A DNA stretch of 64,000 bases, from the NCBI GenBank assembly GCA_008360955.1, contig LUCM01009904.1, forward strand, positions 43,069-107,068, given 5' to 3'. The notes under the pieces were generated by a model. That model was not told the origin of the DNA. It searched no databases and was given only the letters and a program-made list of their open reading frames with translations. This document shows, in pieces, positions 37,711-51,262 of the stretch. The stretch's first letter is position 1. Every line of letters begins with the position of its first letter. The position numbers and the translations under genes are program-made. This DNA comes from Fasciolopsis buskii (taxonomy: Eukaryota; Platyhelminthes; Trematoda; Plagiorchiida; Fasciolidae).

Positions 37711-38599
37711 AACCACACTTATCCAAGTTCTTAAGATAGTGAATGCAAAGTTGTGGCAACCGATCCAGGATTTTGAAAAAAAGTCAACGGTTTCAAAATT
37801 TGCTTTTCAGTCCATTAAACTTACTTATTTTTATCACAGTATATTCAAAGGGCATAAGTCCACAGCTTCGTCAGTCGGTTGGCTCGTCCGTCGGTCGGTA
37901 GTTTGAGAAAGAGGTGGGAGCGAAGTTTGGCAACATTGCATGCAAAAGCTCTCTACCAAAAAGCTTAAAGATCGGACGAACTTTTGGAATCAGTCCGAAT
38001 AATCTAGTGAGAACTCGGGTGACCTCACTTCGGATCCATGCAGGTCTTTTTGGTCTGATTTCCCTGACAAAATAATTTGGACAATGAGTAGGTGTAAAAC
38101 ATACCCGATCCTATGGTGCTTCCTATCTCGTTCTAACTACATAGCAGAAACTGTGTGACAACGAACCGGAAATCCATTTTATTAAAAGCCATTTGTTCTT
38201 CACGCAAGAAGTTAAAACCACCTGACTGTCGTAATTATGAAATTCTCCGGATGGGGGTACATTCGCTGATCACGGATTATTCCATCCCATACCGTTAGGA
38301 AATCTGTGGGTTGTTTGTCTATTGCACGAGGCATGAACACGCTAGAAGAGCGTAGTTGAAAAAACACTAATCCTGAATGAAATAGGCCGTGAGCCGAAAG
38401 AGAATATGTTGATCAAAGGCATTCGAATTTGAAGATCCCGGAATCAAATGTTATCGCCGTCAGTCACTTGCCGTGGTTCCGTAACAGAAGCGTCACCACA
38501 GTGTTATACTATACATATACATAGCAGTATGAATTATGAAGAAAGGAAACAAAACATTTTGAAAAACTCGGTGTGTTTAATTTTTTGATACCACGGATA

Positions 38600-39270
38600 N
38601 NNNNNNNNNNNNNNNNNNNNNNNNNNNNNNNNNNNNNNNNNNNNNNNNNNNNNNNNNNNNNNNNNNNNNNNNNNNNNNNNNNNNNNNNNNNNNNNNNNNN
38701 NNNNNNNNNNNNNNNNNNNNNNNNNNNNNNNNNNNNNNNNNNNNNNNNNNNNNNNNNNNNNNNNNNNNNNNNNNNNNNNNNNNNNNNNNNNNNNNNNNNN
38801 NNNNNNNNNNNNNNNNNNNNNNNNNNNNNNNNNNNNNNNNNNNNNNNNNNNNNNNNNNNNNNNNNNNNNNNNNNNNNNNNNNNNNNNNNNNNNNNNNNNN
38901 NNNNNNNNNNNNNNNNNNNNNNNNNNNNNNNNNNNNNNNNNNNNNNNNNNNNNNNNNNNNNNNNNNNNNNNNNNNNNNNNNNNNNNNNNNNNNNNNNNNN
39001 NNNNNNNNNNNNNNNNNNNNNNNNNNNNNNNNNNNNNNNNNNNNNNNNNNNNNNNNNNNNNNNNNNNNNNNNNNNNNNNNNNNNNNNNNNNNNNNNNNNN
39101 NNNNNNNNNNNNNNNNNNNNNNNNNNNNNNNNNNNNNNNNNNNNNNNNNNNNNNNNNNNNNNNNNNNNNNNNNNNNNNNNNNNNNNNNNNNNNNNNNNNN
39201 NNNNNNNNNNNNNNNNNNNNNNNNNNNNNNNNNNNNNNNNNNNNNNNNNNNNNNNNNNNNNNNNNNNNNN
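38600..39270. other. Assembly gap (671 N)
   Basis: An unbroken run of N. Any exon of the micro-exon gene lying here is invisible. Confidence 0.99.
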
Positions 39271-40108
39271 ATTCGTCAGCTGACTGGTAGGCAGCAAGTT
39301 TAGCAGTGTTGAGGCTTTCGACGAACGAAAAACAGCTTATGGAGGCATCAACCGTTGACATTTATTCCGCGACAACTTTCCTAACCACCTTGTGGACGAA
39401 ATCGGACGCAACTGACAGATGAAGCAAGCACTTCACAACTGGGGGGTAGGCATTTTATGTTCATTTTATGTAGCCTAATGCTGAAGAATAACTTAGCAAT
39501 AATTTGATAGTGGCTGCTTTTGGCAGTGAGTGCGAACGTCACACTTTATTGATAATCATCGCGGAGAATGCGCAGTCTAATTAAGGAGGTGAACGAAATC
39601 CACTAAAATTACCAGGGATCGTCATGCCGGAAATGTATTCAGGTGTCTAACACTTCTTTTTGTTAGCCTACCACCAAAAACTGATGTGTTCCCACTTGTT
39701 ACGCGTTTTGCCGCAAAAGTTTTGAAGTCATTTGCTTCTATTACACACATGTGCATGGGGGACGAGAAGCCAGTTTTGAAATTGCCCTTGTGTGACCCTT
39801 TCCTCATGGACTTTATGGTTTGATTGGGGAAACGTCACTAATTGTAGATGGAATGGTTTATTGCATCTACGTGCTTCGATTTCCAACGGGAAACAATCAA
39901 AATATCAGGGACCTTGGAAATGTTTCGGAAAACCTTCTTGGTATTTGTTGTCGTTCTAAAGAAAAAATTTTTAAATGAGGATCTAATGATTTGGGCTAGT
40001 TCAATGCTGTGAATTGCGCTGCTAATCGGAATATCCAGTCGAAGTGAACGCAAAACTAACCATACGTTTTTATCTACCCATTTGCTTATTTTTTATTCTG
40101 AATACCAG

Positions 40109-40126
40109 TCCAATACGTAAAAGAGC
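40109..40126 (+). CDS. MEG-like exon downstream of the proposed end, 18 nt
   Basis: The acceptor is TTGCTTATTTTTTATTCTGA then ATACCAG (ending 40108) and the donor AGC|GTAAGTCA (40127), both strong. Phase 0 has TAA; phase 1 reads V-Q-Y-V-K-E and joins cleanly to the 36152 exon (shared codon GTC). It argues that some transcripts skip the 37261 terminal exon and continue. Confidence 0.65.
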
Positions 40127-41150
40127 GTAAGTCATTGGTCGTTTCAATCCTAATTCAATTGATTATGCGGCGGGATTCATTAACGATACAATGCTGCACC
40201 AAACAAAACCAGTCTTTAGATGAGCAGGGACACAGTGGAAAACAAATTATTGGTTGATTTACTGTGGCAGACATCAGCAAAAGTGGGACTAATGAAATGA
40301 GCTTTATTCAGACTCTTAAAATTAACCTATCTGTTATATGGGTTTTGAGAACACTTCTCTTATGAACATTCTATTTGTCTTTGATTTGTTTTCGTCGAAA
40401 AACACCAAGAAATCAATTGTGAACACCGTCCGCGACTGTCTACTTCTAAAGAATCAAGTCATATATCATACATCGGCTACTGACGGACCATCACTTTGGT
40501 TGATTGTCACCTGTCCAAATCACTGATTGCTAAGACCAAGCGGTCTCATTTTACACACGATGTTAGTTGAAAAATGAGAAATTTTAAAAATCAATAACCG
40601 GTAACCTTCATCTAGATGAAGACTATCCATAAGACTAACACAGAAGTTATGTTCCGTCCAGAAAAGTGTACATCCGCACAAAGTACCAGCTCTGGTGTGA
40701 AGTTATCCAACAACTATCAGACTTGTTTACCGGTATTTCCCGACAAAATAAGATACCACAGCTTTTAGGATAAACCAAGGCAGTTCTTAGAGGCAATATC
40801 AAAATCGTCGGGAAATCATTCCATCTTTTATGTGATCGATTCTTCGATCGTGTGTGAGTACAAAGTCAAAGGCTGAAACGCATCAATTATGGCAACGCCA
40901 AAGTTTGATCGCCTTAAGCAAGCAAAATCATCTTTAGTCGCCTGAGGAATCTTCGCCCCATATGGAATACTGCCCCAATGGCTAATGTGATAGCAGTCTT
41001 AAAGATCGAAGCACAAACAATTAGTAAAATCACTTCATCATAAGCTTTAGCACTTAGTCGTCGATGCAGAGCGCGTTAAACCTAAATTACACCATTCAGT
41101 AGTACTGAAATATTAAGTCAATTCCACATTTCGTCGTTTACTGTATACAG

Positions 41151-41186
41151 ATGACGTGCGCATATCCCGCGCATTGTAATCCGCCG
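41151..41186 (+). CDS. Possible stop-carrying MEG-like exon, 36 nt
   Basis: The acceptor is ATTTCGTCGTTTACTGTATACAG (ending 41150) and the donor CCG|GTAAGCTC (41187), both good. In phase 1 it reads H-D-V-R-I-S-R-A-L and then TAA at 41177. It is fully open only in phase 0. Either it ends the protein in some isoforms or it is a false pair. Confidence 0.35.
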
Positions 41187-42134
41187 GTAAGCTCTTAACT
41201 GGCTTTACAGACCCTGGATGTTTTTACTCATATCAGTTAATTATTTAATGACATCGTTGTTTCTTGTCTGTTTGGGCAGTTTTCGCGTGGCTTTTCAAAC
41301 TGAAGGTCATGACTTCGAAACTTCTCACCTCGGCCAACTTCATCATTTTGCGGTACTCCTTTAAACAGAGCCTCAACCTGGCAACAATGAATGTCGTCTC
41401 TTCAGTGATGAGGAAAGCAAAGGATAAGAAAAAAGACGTGCAGGTACTGGTGAACAGCAAATTACCACGGTAGGTCGGAAGCATGGGAGCTTGACGGATA
41501 GCGGTGTTCTACAGCCATCGTGGCTAATGGGTGACCGATCTACATCAAACGCTCTACATAATTCCGCATAAGAGATCATAGCGCGCTTTATATCCAACCG
41601 CACACAATAACCTTTTTGACAGCTTCTGTACGCATCCTTGTTGACGAAAAAGTTGTATCCATCGGTATGTTGTCAGGCGAACTCAAGTAATTAGGAACAA
41701 ACAATGCATTTCGCATGCAGTAATTAAATTGGGTACGCTATCGCAAATGGGAGACAAGCAGATTGTCAGATAATCCTAATCCAGGCTACTCATTTTCTAT
41801 TCCATACACTAAGACAAACAGGACAATGCGCGCATGTCCAAAGAACATTATCTGGGAAAATTCTACCAAAATAGGCACACTAGTCCTAGTATTCTGCTAG
41901 TATTCTCCAAGGATGCAGCTTTGCTATTTAAAAGTGATTAACTCGCGTGGCTGATACCCGGAGGATTGCTCAGTGTCTTGCGCGTAACGTGCTACAAGGT
42001 GTGTGAATTAACGTTATAGGTCCGACGTTGAGAAACTCTTGCTCACGCATTGATCACTACGGTGGGCGTAACACAGGCGAGTGCACTTCTATTCACGGCT
42101 AAGCCTCACTGTTTAGTAAGCGCAGTCAGACCTT

Positions 42135-42158
42135 TCTCTCTATGAATGGGTAGAGAGA
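42135..42158. repeat. 8-bp inverted repeat
   Basis: Arms tctctcta (42135-42142) and tagagaga (42151-42158) around an 8-nt loop. Small, function unknown. Confidence 0.6.
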
Positions 42159-43015
42159 GATTATTCAGATGGATGGATATCAGTGGCTTGCATCTCGGTA
42201 ACCTTATGGGCACCTCAGATGAACTTTGCTCCTTTTCTCCGTAGACTGAATTTTATTTGCCCCTAAACGCGTATACTAGACTGTCAGGTGCCTATCCATT
42301 ACATCCGGTCTCCAGGATACTCCATCTCACTTAATTCTCAGTCCTCCTTCTTCTCTCGTGCATCTCAGAAGTAATTTTGCATGCACGGTTTTACTTGAAT
42401 GAATAAAATCCACAGATTAGGACACTGTCTGTCTTACCCCGTTCAATGATGATTAATGGCGATGTCGATGAAAGTGAAGAATTCATTGCGGAAAATTGTC
42501 CATTGTAATAAACGATAAATACACTTGAATTCTTAGCGTTCAACGAGTAATTCCGCAATCCGACTCACTTGTCTCAATGTAAAAATGTAAAATTCTGTCT
42601 ATATTTTATGAAAAACAAACAGAGATTTTCACGAAATATTTGTTTTACCCCGGCTTTTTATGACTTATTCGCACGTTGTCCTGCACCGTGTTTGACGTCA
42701 AGATCAAGGTCTATCAAAAACGACTTTGTTTATCTTTAGTCATTTTAAAAGGATCTGCGCCCTGCTTGCGAAATGAAGATTTTTGCCTCGAAAAACAGTC
42801 TCGTTTAGGGGAGGGGGCAATTCCCTCGTGATTTTTGCACCCTTTTAGTAACTCCCCGAGTTAATTTCACAGGGCTTCTTGTTCCCTCAGAAAATTCCAC
42901 ACAACATATCCGCTGAATGCTTTTCACATCGGCTAGTTGCAATCACAGGTTTTGATACAATGCGTTTTCCTACTAACCATTTTTGTATACCCTGCTAACC
43001 CCGCTATTTAGACAG

Positions 43016-43056
43016 TCATCTTGAAAATGCCGCTTGGTTTTGAAATGTTCTAAAAG
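43016..43056 (+). CDS. Possible stop-carrying exon, 41 nt
   Basis: The acceptor is CCCTGCTAACCCCGCTATTTAGACAG (ending 43015) and the donor AAG|GTAAGTTCC (43057) is full consensus. Its length is not a multiple of 3. In phase 1, following the 40109 exon, it reads L-I-L-K-M-P-L-G-F-E-M-F and then TAA at 43051. This fits a last coding exon followed by a spliced 3' UTR. Confidence 0.4.
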
Positions 43057-46000
43057 GTAAGTTCCATCACGGAAGAATTTCTTATCTCATGGAGATAACC
43101 ACGTTTTTCATCTCATTAAATCACTCTTCACCACAACTATACACAAATTTATTATTCAATCCAAATTCCCAAACAAACATCACGCACAACAGACTAAATT
43201 ACCAAGATTTCTCGTTGATGTATTTGTGGTGGCATTGATCTTTCGGAGAAAATCGATTAGTCTTGAACATCATTTACTTCGGGATCTGCTTTGACTCTTG
43301 TTGTCATTTTCGTGACGTTTGCTTGGTTAAATTTATTTTATTGCGCACGAGATCTGTGCGCTTCCGCTTTTGCATCACTTTTTCGAGTGCCCTAGCTTTC
43401 GAATCGCTTGAACAACTCGGCATCTGTCTGTAGTGGATTGTCTGTGTGCTATTTCGGCACCATGATATACACAGTACATTCTTTGCATCTGGTTGTTGAC
43501 TTCGGTTTTCACTCTATCGATTGGAGGACTTCGTCAACCGCGAATTCAGAATCCGAAGGAAGACATGTTCGGGGTCGAACTCCAGAAGTCTCGCAAACAT
43601 TATCGACTTATAAATGCCCTCAAGAAGGGAGACAGCTGACTGGTTAGGAAAGGAGTTGAATAGACCGTTAGGCAAACGAAAAAATAGACAAATCCATTTG
43701 CTTCAGAAATGATTTACCCCAAGTTTCACAGTGTGCATGAATTCTACGAAACGTGAACATAGAAAGTACTATAACTGGACACAATTATGTGACTCCATCT
43801 GTTTCATTGCTGAGAGACAAATCATAAATCTTGAATACCGGTGTCAATGGGAATAAAGTTACAACTGGTGTCCGTTCACGGTGAATAGCCACTTAATTTT
43901 TCTAAAATAAGAACGTGTATCTTGGAGAAGTCACACCTACTGTGAAGTGCAGAAAAAATCTTCACGTGAAGCCCCAGTTTTTCTACTGAGAGTATTTGTT
44001 ATTTATCATTCGTCGAAGTGAACTAACAGGTCTGTCTGCAAGCCAGATGATTTTATCAGTGCTATATCGCCTCAGCAAAAGTAGCGGACGAGTGAAGAAT
44101 AATGTTAGCGAACTATCACTGTTTGACCGGAATGTGAGTAAAATAAACGAGTGTCCTGAAAAATGAATGGAAGCATAGACAAGCGAATTACTGTCGAAGC
44201 TGGGCAGGACTAGCCACTTCCAGTCTGATATTTTGTTCTAGAGATTAGGACATAATCGGGGACCATGTACCTAGTTGCAGACTACGATAAATCTTTGCCT
44301 CTAAACATATTATCAAGGTGTGATATTCTGTTGTACGAATCAGTGCCTACTCATGCGATTGAGTTTGAAATCTGTAGATAAAAGCATCGATAGCCAGCAT
44401 AAAAAGACACAAGCGTTTCTGTCAGATGGAGCGATCCAACAACGTCCCCAAATGAACTTGCGGCTAAGACATTCGACTCACTGTCGTTTGTCTCAAGTTG
44501 TCCAAAATGTCCTGCCGCGGTGGCTGCGGACTGCTGAGGATTCGTAAATATCCTGGTGGGACAGGTGTAGGACGCTACTACGAGTTCTTAATACTGAACT
44601 GAACGTTGGTACAATAGCCCGTAGTGAAAATTCAAGTAAAAAACGTCTAAGCCTTCATCACTAGTTTCCCCACTGTTAATGACTAGGCCATCAGGCTTCA
44701 CCAAGTTATTGGAGATCCATAGATGCACTACTGTACCATAATGTGCAGATGAAAGCAGGCAGTATCTTTTTGGTGCCGTTTGAACATAATTCGCGCGTAC
44801 AAAACTCAGTAAAACAAACTGGTCACATTTGAAGCCTTCGTCACCTTCATAACATGGTTGTTACATTGCTGAACATATCGGTTTGCTTTCAAAAACCAGT
44901 TGAGTTTAGGCGAAAACCGATCGGAAATTCAGTGTGACTTTAAGAACTTAGAAAGATTCTTACGATCTTGATTCATCAGCTGGCGAAGAACAAGCCAAAC
45001 CAATAATTCAGAGCCTTGAGGGATAATCAAACCCCAGAACATTCATGCTCGGCATTCAGAAGCATTGTGATAAGCAGCTGTTTGCAAGATACACGCTGAT
45101 AGGTTTCAAACTTATAAATGGGAGACTTTAAGAAATATCTTATTTCGTGATATCATTATTCAAATTAATTTATATAAAAATCTCTTCATACTGTTTACTG
45201 TATCCCTCCTCAGATTGCTAATGAACACTCGTGTCTGACGTCTTGATAGAATATCCATTGATGGTTGCTGTGAGATTTTGTCTTCTTTTCACCAATTCTT
45301 TGCTTTGGAAAATATATTAAATGATTAATCCGAGGCTATTCATTCTGACCGCAGTCACATCGAAACTGTAGAATATCTGTGCGAGATACTTGAGATCAAT
45401 CAGCCAATGTTTTGTAACTCGAGATACCTAAATCCATCAGAATTTGAAAGATCGGGCTTTATTTTAAAAACCGGTCTTAAAAGTCCACTTCACATGGCCT
45501 GCGAAATCGCTCAACTAATCCAATGTTGCGGTCGGGAATCAGATTACTGAAAGTAAATAGCTTCCATGAAAATGATTTAACTGCTGCAGTCGTTATCCAC
45601 AGCTGTAGAAATAAAAACTGTCTGCACAAAACTGACGTAGAATTGGTGCAAGCAAGTCTGTTATCTGTGCGTTTGATCTCCATCTCCTGGACGTTTTGAA
45701 GTTCAAAAGAACGGCATTCCGGAAAACGCGCGAATTTTATTCGTACATGATGAACCTTAAGGGTCACGCAAGCCGGAAACGGGCTATCGCCTATCTCCCC
45801 ATAAGTAAGTTCATCAGCATTCGGTCAGTAAGACATGCTGCAAGCCAAAACCAGACCATTGGACAGTACAGCTCCGTAGTACGCAAATAAAACTTGAATT
45901 TTGAAATCATTTTCCCAATTCGAATTAGTACAGAAGAGCCAAGAGCAAGACAGAATCCGAATTCACCAAGTTCATTCCCATACAATATCAGGTCGGCCCC

Positions 46001-48050
46001 GTCTAAATTTCATTTCATATGGGCTGCGAAATTTGCATCGATGATGTATTGAGGAGTTAGTTTCGTGGCGGGAAGAGAAAAAGTTACTGAGCTGGCCAAA
46101 ACATATATTTGTCTAGCGCTTTTCTACCAGTGTGATGACGTCAGTCAGTTGACGAGTATACTCTTAAATGCTGAAGTTAGACGGATTTAAAACGCCACTG
46201 AACAGAATAACCGAAAAAGCTGCACTGCCGGTTAAATTTCTGCTGCCTCATTGCACCAAATCTGTAATTAGCTTGTCAGATGTGGCTGGGAAGCAGAAAG
46301 CCAACTAGAGGGTTTAGTGACTGAAGATATCTCGGTGAGGTTACAGAAGGCAATGGAGATCATTTTCGTGCCAATAACGACACGGGAAAAGCCAGGGTGC
46401 AACAAGTCACCAATTACATAATACGTTTAAAAAACTAAGCCTTGAGACATCCAGCAAGACACATTTGAGTTCAGTCACTATGGCTACAATGGATCACCGA
46501 ACAACCACGGACTCTAGTTATTTTGACCTAATTGAGCAACGAAACTTTTGTCTCTCTATTCTAACCGAGTCAACAAATTTTCTAACGAGCTTTTTTTCAT
46601 TCACGTTCGCTTTAGAACAATAGCTGCAACATTACTACTTGATTTCATATTTATTGGCTATTAAAATACCATGACTGTAGCAATCACCGTGGGAAGAGGT
46701 TTCAAAATGCTCTTGGATACCTCGTAGATGCATCAGTATTTTTGGCTACTCTTAACAAAAACCGGATCCTGTCACCCAAGTAAAATTGTCAAAAGGTGAC
46801 TTGGATGTTCACGCGTGAATTGTTGGTCTACGTTTATTTTTTAGGATTGCACATTGCATCTGTTAAAGTTCAGCAAACATTTGTCGTCTTTCGAATTCTG
46901 TGACTCTCATTAACTGGTCGCACAGAGAACATCTGCATTATTATTATATCACCTTCTCTGAGTAGGATCCTTCTACAATTGCTACGCTGTACTAATTACC
47001 TCCTTGAGTCTGAGTTCCGATTTATTTGGATTCAACTAAAGGTTTCCTCCGTTCATCGAAAAGAACCTGATTCATGGCTGTGGTCTTTTTCATAGGATCT
47101 TGTACTTTGTATCATGGTCATTTAGCCACACTCACTGCTAGCTAGTCGGAGCACAAACATGCTGAATAACAAACTGATAACTCTGACCAGTAACTGAGGT
47201 GGTTGCGTAACTGTATTTTACTAGCACAATGGAGCCCCTGCATGCTATTCCACTCGGTCCAGATCTTAGAAACATGGGTGTGTTTTAATTCTTCAATTCT
47301 AATCGACACAGATGAAATTATCGCCAAACTTTTGATTCCCAGTAGGATGGGTTTCTTTTTACTTAACCACCATTTCCTTAACAGTTATGTGGAAGTTTTC
47401 CTGATGTCTAGTCAAAAACTCACTACTAGTTTCAGCTGCAGGTGTCTTTTTACTTCGGTGCTGAAAAGTAACTCATTATACAACGGCAATCGAAACAAAA
47501 CAAGTTCCTGAATAGACAGTGTACCCTAGTTCATACTGTCAACGAAATGGTAGAAGTAAGAAAGGAGTAAGAGCTGAGTCAGCCGATATTATGGATGTTC
47601 CGGTATTTCGGTATTTCTCATTGCAATAACAACTCATTCTGTTAATATGACCCGTGCATGTCACACCATGAGTGACGATGTCCGAACAGCCACAGAACGG
47701 CATATGGCACCGTATTCTCGATCGAACTCATTAAGAACAGCGACCAGAATGAAAACTTCTGACCAGCTAGATACGTGCTTGTATTCCCACGCCTCAGCGG
47801 TGCATTCACTCTAGCCAGTGAGATTTTTTGACTGCCTGCACGCCTATCCGTTGTCTTTTTGGGACAACGACTACAAAAAACCGTTCACAGCAGAATAGAA
47901 GGGAAAAGTGTTGCCCTTCAACAATTCGATGGTAAGATCTAACATTATTTACAGGAGACTAGAAGACTACTCCCATCTTTATCGATAGCACTTGAACAAT
48001 GGCACGGATGCGATAAATGCGTGCTGTTTACCTCGTATATTCGCGCATTT
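43057..48050. other. No supported gene
   Basis: Short chance open frames only. I looked for splice-bounded micro-exons on the + strand and found none with both signals strong, so the micro-exon series appears to stop by 43.06 kb. Confidence 0.55.
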
Positions 48051-48590
48051 TCAAAAGCAAGTGCATCCTCTCTGGATTATCAGATTAGGTAAATTGAATT
48101 CCAGTGTTGTATTAACAAGCGTCAGGAACCGCAGCAATCGAACGACCGTACGATTTAGCCTGTCCGATGGCAACATTAATTTGCACTTCAAAGGTGGCGA
48201 ACCTATCCAAAACAAACTTACAATGGTCTTGAAATGGTCCATCAAAACCATAACATCGTCTGTATATCCTAAGTTCCAAAGACTCCTATCTGAACAGGTA
48301 TGAATTTTACTGTTCTCATTTGAGGATAGGATGATTTCTGTAATCACCTCAAATACAAAATTGCAAAGAGAGGACAGCATTTCTTTTGACTAAACCAGGT
48401 GAAAGATCGCCATAAGCACGAATCCAGCTTTGACTGTAGGCATAAAGTGATTGGGAAAGTGAATTGAGTTTGGCTGTCAGTAAAACGAGGACCCAGAGAA
48501 CCACACAGTTGACTGAATCGAAAGATCCCTTCTGGCCAAGAAAGGCACAACCAACTTGGTTCTCACGAGCACACATTTCGCAAGTATTAT
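48051..48590 (-). pseudogene. RTE-like non-LTR retrotransposon reverse transcriptase relic
   Basis: Read on the minus strand from 48576 down. CARENQVG resembles the REN-QAGF block just before the palm domain. After a deletion comes FLGQKGSFDSVN, matching motif A (FLD-x-AFDSVDR) with its catalytic Asp. Then follow SLYAYSQSWIRAYGDLSP, like the RVRxYGxLS region; SLCNFVFEVITEII (second frame, 48380 down), like the PFLFNFVIDEIM block; YTDD at 48255-48266 for the catalytic YADD; and SPPLKCKLML, like the PSKCKxML block. The order and spacing fit RTE-type elements abundant in trematodes. Frame changes and stops show it is dead. It could belong to a related non-LTR clade. Confidence 0.78.
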
Positions 48591-51119
48591 ATAGACCTTA
48601 TTGCGTACACTAAATAATGTCGCATTTCAGTCAGGCACTAGATGATCGACGGAATTAGTAGCTGAAAGACTGGTCAAGGGAGTCAGACAGTGACATGGAA
48701 AGATATATCGAAACTTCATTAATCGGTTGGCTGCTACAAGTCCATTTAGGCTACACGGTTGGAGTTCACGAAATCCTCTCAGCCGATGGTAGGACACTAT
48801 GTGATATTGTTCAATGCTGCAATCTATGGTGCACTTGCTTTCGGAATCTCTCCTGTTCCACATAAGTAATGAAACCATTAAGCCAGCTTTGAGTTTTCAC
48901 TGTTTCTCGCTCTCCTTCATTCCTTTGAAAAGATGGTTCTGTCAGTTGGCAGAGTGCTTCGGTGTAATGCAAATGATTGCAGAGACTGAAGCTAAATGCT
49001 TTCCCATGATCCACAATTCTAAACGTCCGGAGAGCATGTGCCAAAATGCGGTGCTAGAGAAGTGTCAGCCTAAGTTTTAAGATTTGGGACTTAGAGGTGA
49101 CCTGTTGCTCAGACTGATCGACTTTAATGGAAAGTATATTCTTCACTTGATATTTGCTTTCACAAAGTAAGTCTATAGACAACATCGTTTTGCTATCACT
49201 CTGGGGCAAATTTCCGCTGCCCACCTCACACCTTACTGATTCTGCTTCCAGATAAATGACTTTTGATGTCATAACACTGAACTTGTTTCGAAATGCAAGG
49301 AAAACATACCTTCTTTTATCTTTTATAATTACCAAAACTTCCACGACGAAATGCTATTACCTTTCACGAAATTCAACAAACCCAAATGAGCTCAGCTTTA
49401 GTCGTTGAGTTGGCTCCGAATTTCATAGTCTTTCGTATGATATTTGAAGACATTTGGATAGAAATCAGGTCATGTATAAATGCTGCCAGTTCATCAAAAG
49501 GATGATCATCGAGGTCCATAAGGACTCATAAATAAATATAAAACCATATAAAATTGATGTTGTTCCTATGCTTCGTGTCGGCCAAAACATCAAAAATAAG
49601 GCTTGGCCCAAGGTAACTTTCACGACAAAATATATTTCAACGCAGAAGAAAATTGGAAAATCCAGGGCTGGTAAGAGAAAAACATGAATAAGCCAACGGG
49701 TTCAGTGTCGTATGATGCAGCGTATACCGTAATGTGTACTTGAGATGTCCTTTTGCTAGAACATTAAATTTCACTAGCTGGGAGACAGATTCAACTTGCA
49801 AAACGAGAAATTCCTATCGCCATTCGTCCCAAGCCCAGTCAGCCATAACTGCGACCTGATGAAATCTACAACGTTGTCAGCTCATCGATGGAAAAGCAGC
49901 AGAAGCTTGTCTATCTACTCAATCGATTTTTCGTGGGTCCAAGCATTGCTACTTGGCAAACACCGGAAATAGCATTGTCTATTTCAAGAAAATGTCTAAA
50001 AATACTCACGCAACAGTTAATCTCATGTCGAATTCACTACTGTCATGAGTAGCCCAAAGTCAACCAGTGAGAATAACCCCGTGGTAGAATGCAGCACGCT
50101 GATCACTAGTTCTGAGTTGTCAGAGCTATCAATGATCTCGTCTGTGCATTGCAAAGCTAGCTTTACTACTGACGCCAAGCGTGTCGCGCTATCTGACGAT
50201 CAGAATGCACAACCGCGGTACAGCTTTGAAAGATAAACGGCAGAGCACAGGTTTGGCAGCATTAGTACATTTGCCTTTACAGGAGCTCGCAAAGCAGCTG
50301 GCCGATAACGACCAGATGGGAACGAGGGTGCACCATGGTGCAGCGCATGTTAACATTCATGGTTGGGACGGGTTTGTGAATTTAACTCAAGGAATGACTC
50401 TTTTTCCCGTCAACACTCTGCGGAAAAGCGGTGACGAGTAGAGCATGGGATCATATTATGTCCCATGCAAGCCGATTATTTGTCGCCGTTGGACACGAGC
50501 GATGTCAACTTACCCATGTGCTTTGATTGAATAAACAAATCTACTAAAAACTCGAAAGACATTAGAACACGACTGAATTATTTTTAGCGCACGGTTCCAA
50601 AATCATGACAATGAAACCTCATAGGAATTGCTGTGACTGTGCCTAAGTGGGCTTCCTAAAGACATCGAACTGGGGTCTTTCTTGCAACTAATCACGAAGA
50701 AAAACATTCCACTACAAAAATAACCGATTTCAGTTTAGCATTAAATGGGTGATATGCAATCCAATATTATCTCCACTTAGTCAGGAAATGCGTTTTTGAA
50801 AAGAAACGTTCTGCACCTAAGTTTAGGTAAAGGTTGATAAGTAGTTTGCTTATTTTCCCTACTCTTTTATTTTTTTCGTCAAAAATAGCATCCAAGTTGG
50901 TTACGTAGGCATTATCTGTGTTCCCCCATAAAGTACTTGAGTTTTCAACTCAAAGTGATGTCAGCTGTAAGTTTGTTCAGTATCCCTGTGAAGGTGAAAG
51001 TAAAGTACTTAGCGCACTGATGTCAAAACCAAAGGGGGTGAGTGATACAAATCTTGCCATGAAACTAACCTTGATCTAAAGTGTAACGGGTGGCTACGAG
51101 CTGGAGTCAGAAGCCGCTT
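48591..51119. other. No supported gene; one hairpin
   Basis: Upstream (in minus-strand sense) of the 48-kb relic I cannot recognise further element sequence, though an older 5' part may be present. A hairpin with 8-bp arms gcatggga/tcccatgc lies at 50443-50468. Confidence 0.45.
50443..50468. repeat. 8-bp inverted repeat with 10-nt loop
   Basis: Arms 50443-50450 and 50461-50468 are exact reverse complements. It directly follows the TAG that ends an 86-codon open frame (50181-50441) of unknown meaning. Confidence 0.6.
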
Positions 51120-51262
51120 TGTTCGGTCCCATGAGTCACATGATAGCGGGGATGGATCACGTCTGGGAAAGAGAACCGTCCAACAAGCTCGTTGGCACTC
51201 AGGTGAACGACGCACGGACCAAAGACGCGAATGTCTGCAAGCCAGGAAGCAAGCTGGAGAAG
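51120..51262 (+). pseudogene. 3'-end fragment of a non-LTR retrotransposon ORF
   Basis: In the frame of 51147 the DNA reads RGWITSGKENRPTSSLALR, a stop, then a Pro-Lys-Arg-rich part ending SQEASWRS. This parallels the C-terminal block of RTE/CR1-type proteins (W-I-G-H-x-L-R-K, then LxWxPxGKRxxGRPxxTWRR), with a 3-base loss removing the Gly of WIGH. Only this block is recognisable. It is more GC-rich than its surroundings, in keeping with transposon origin. Confidence 0.55.

Noticed and set aside
38509..39361. Long open frames of 236-275 codons
   Set aside because: They consist almost entirely of the N run.
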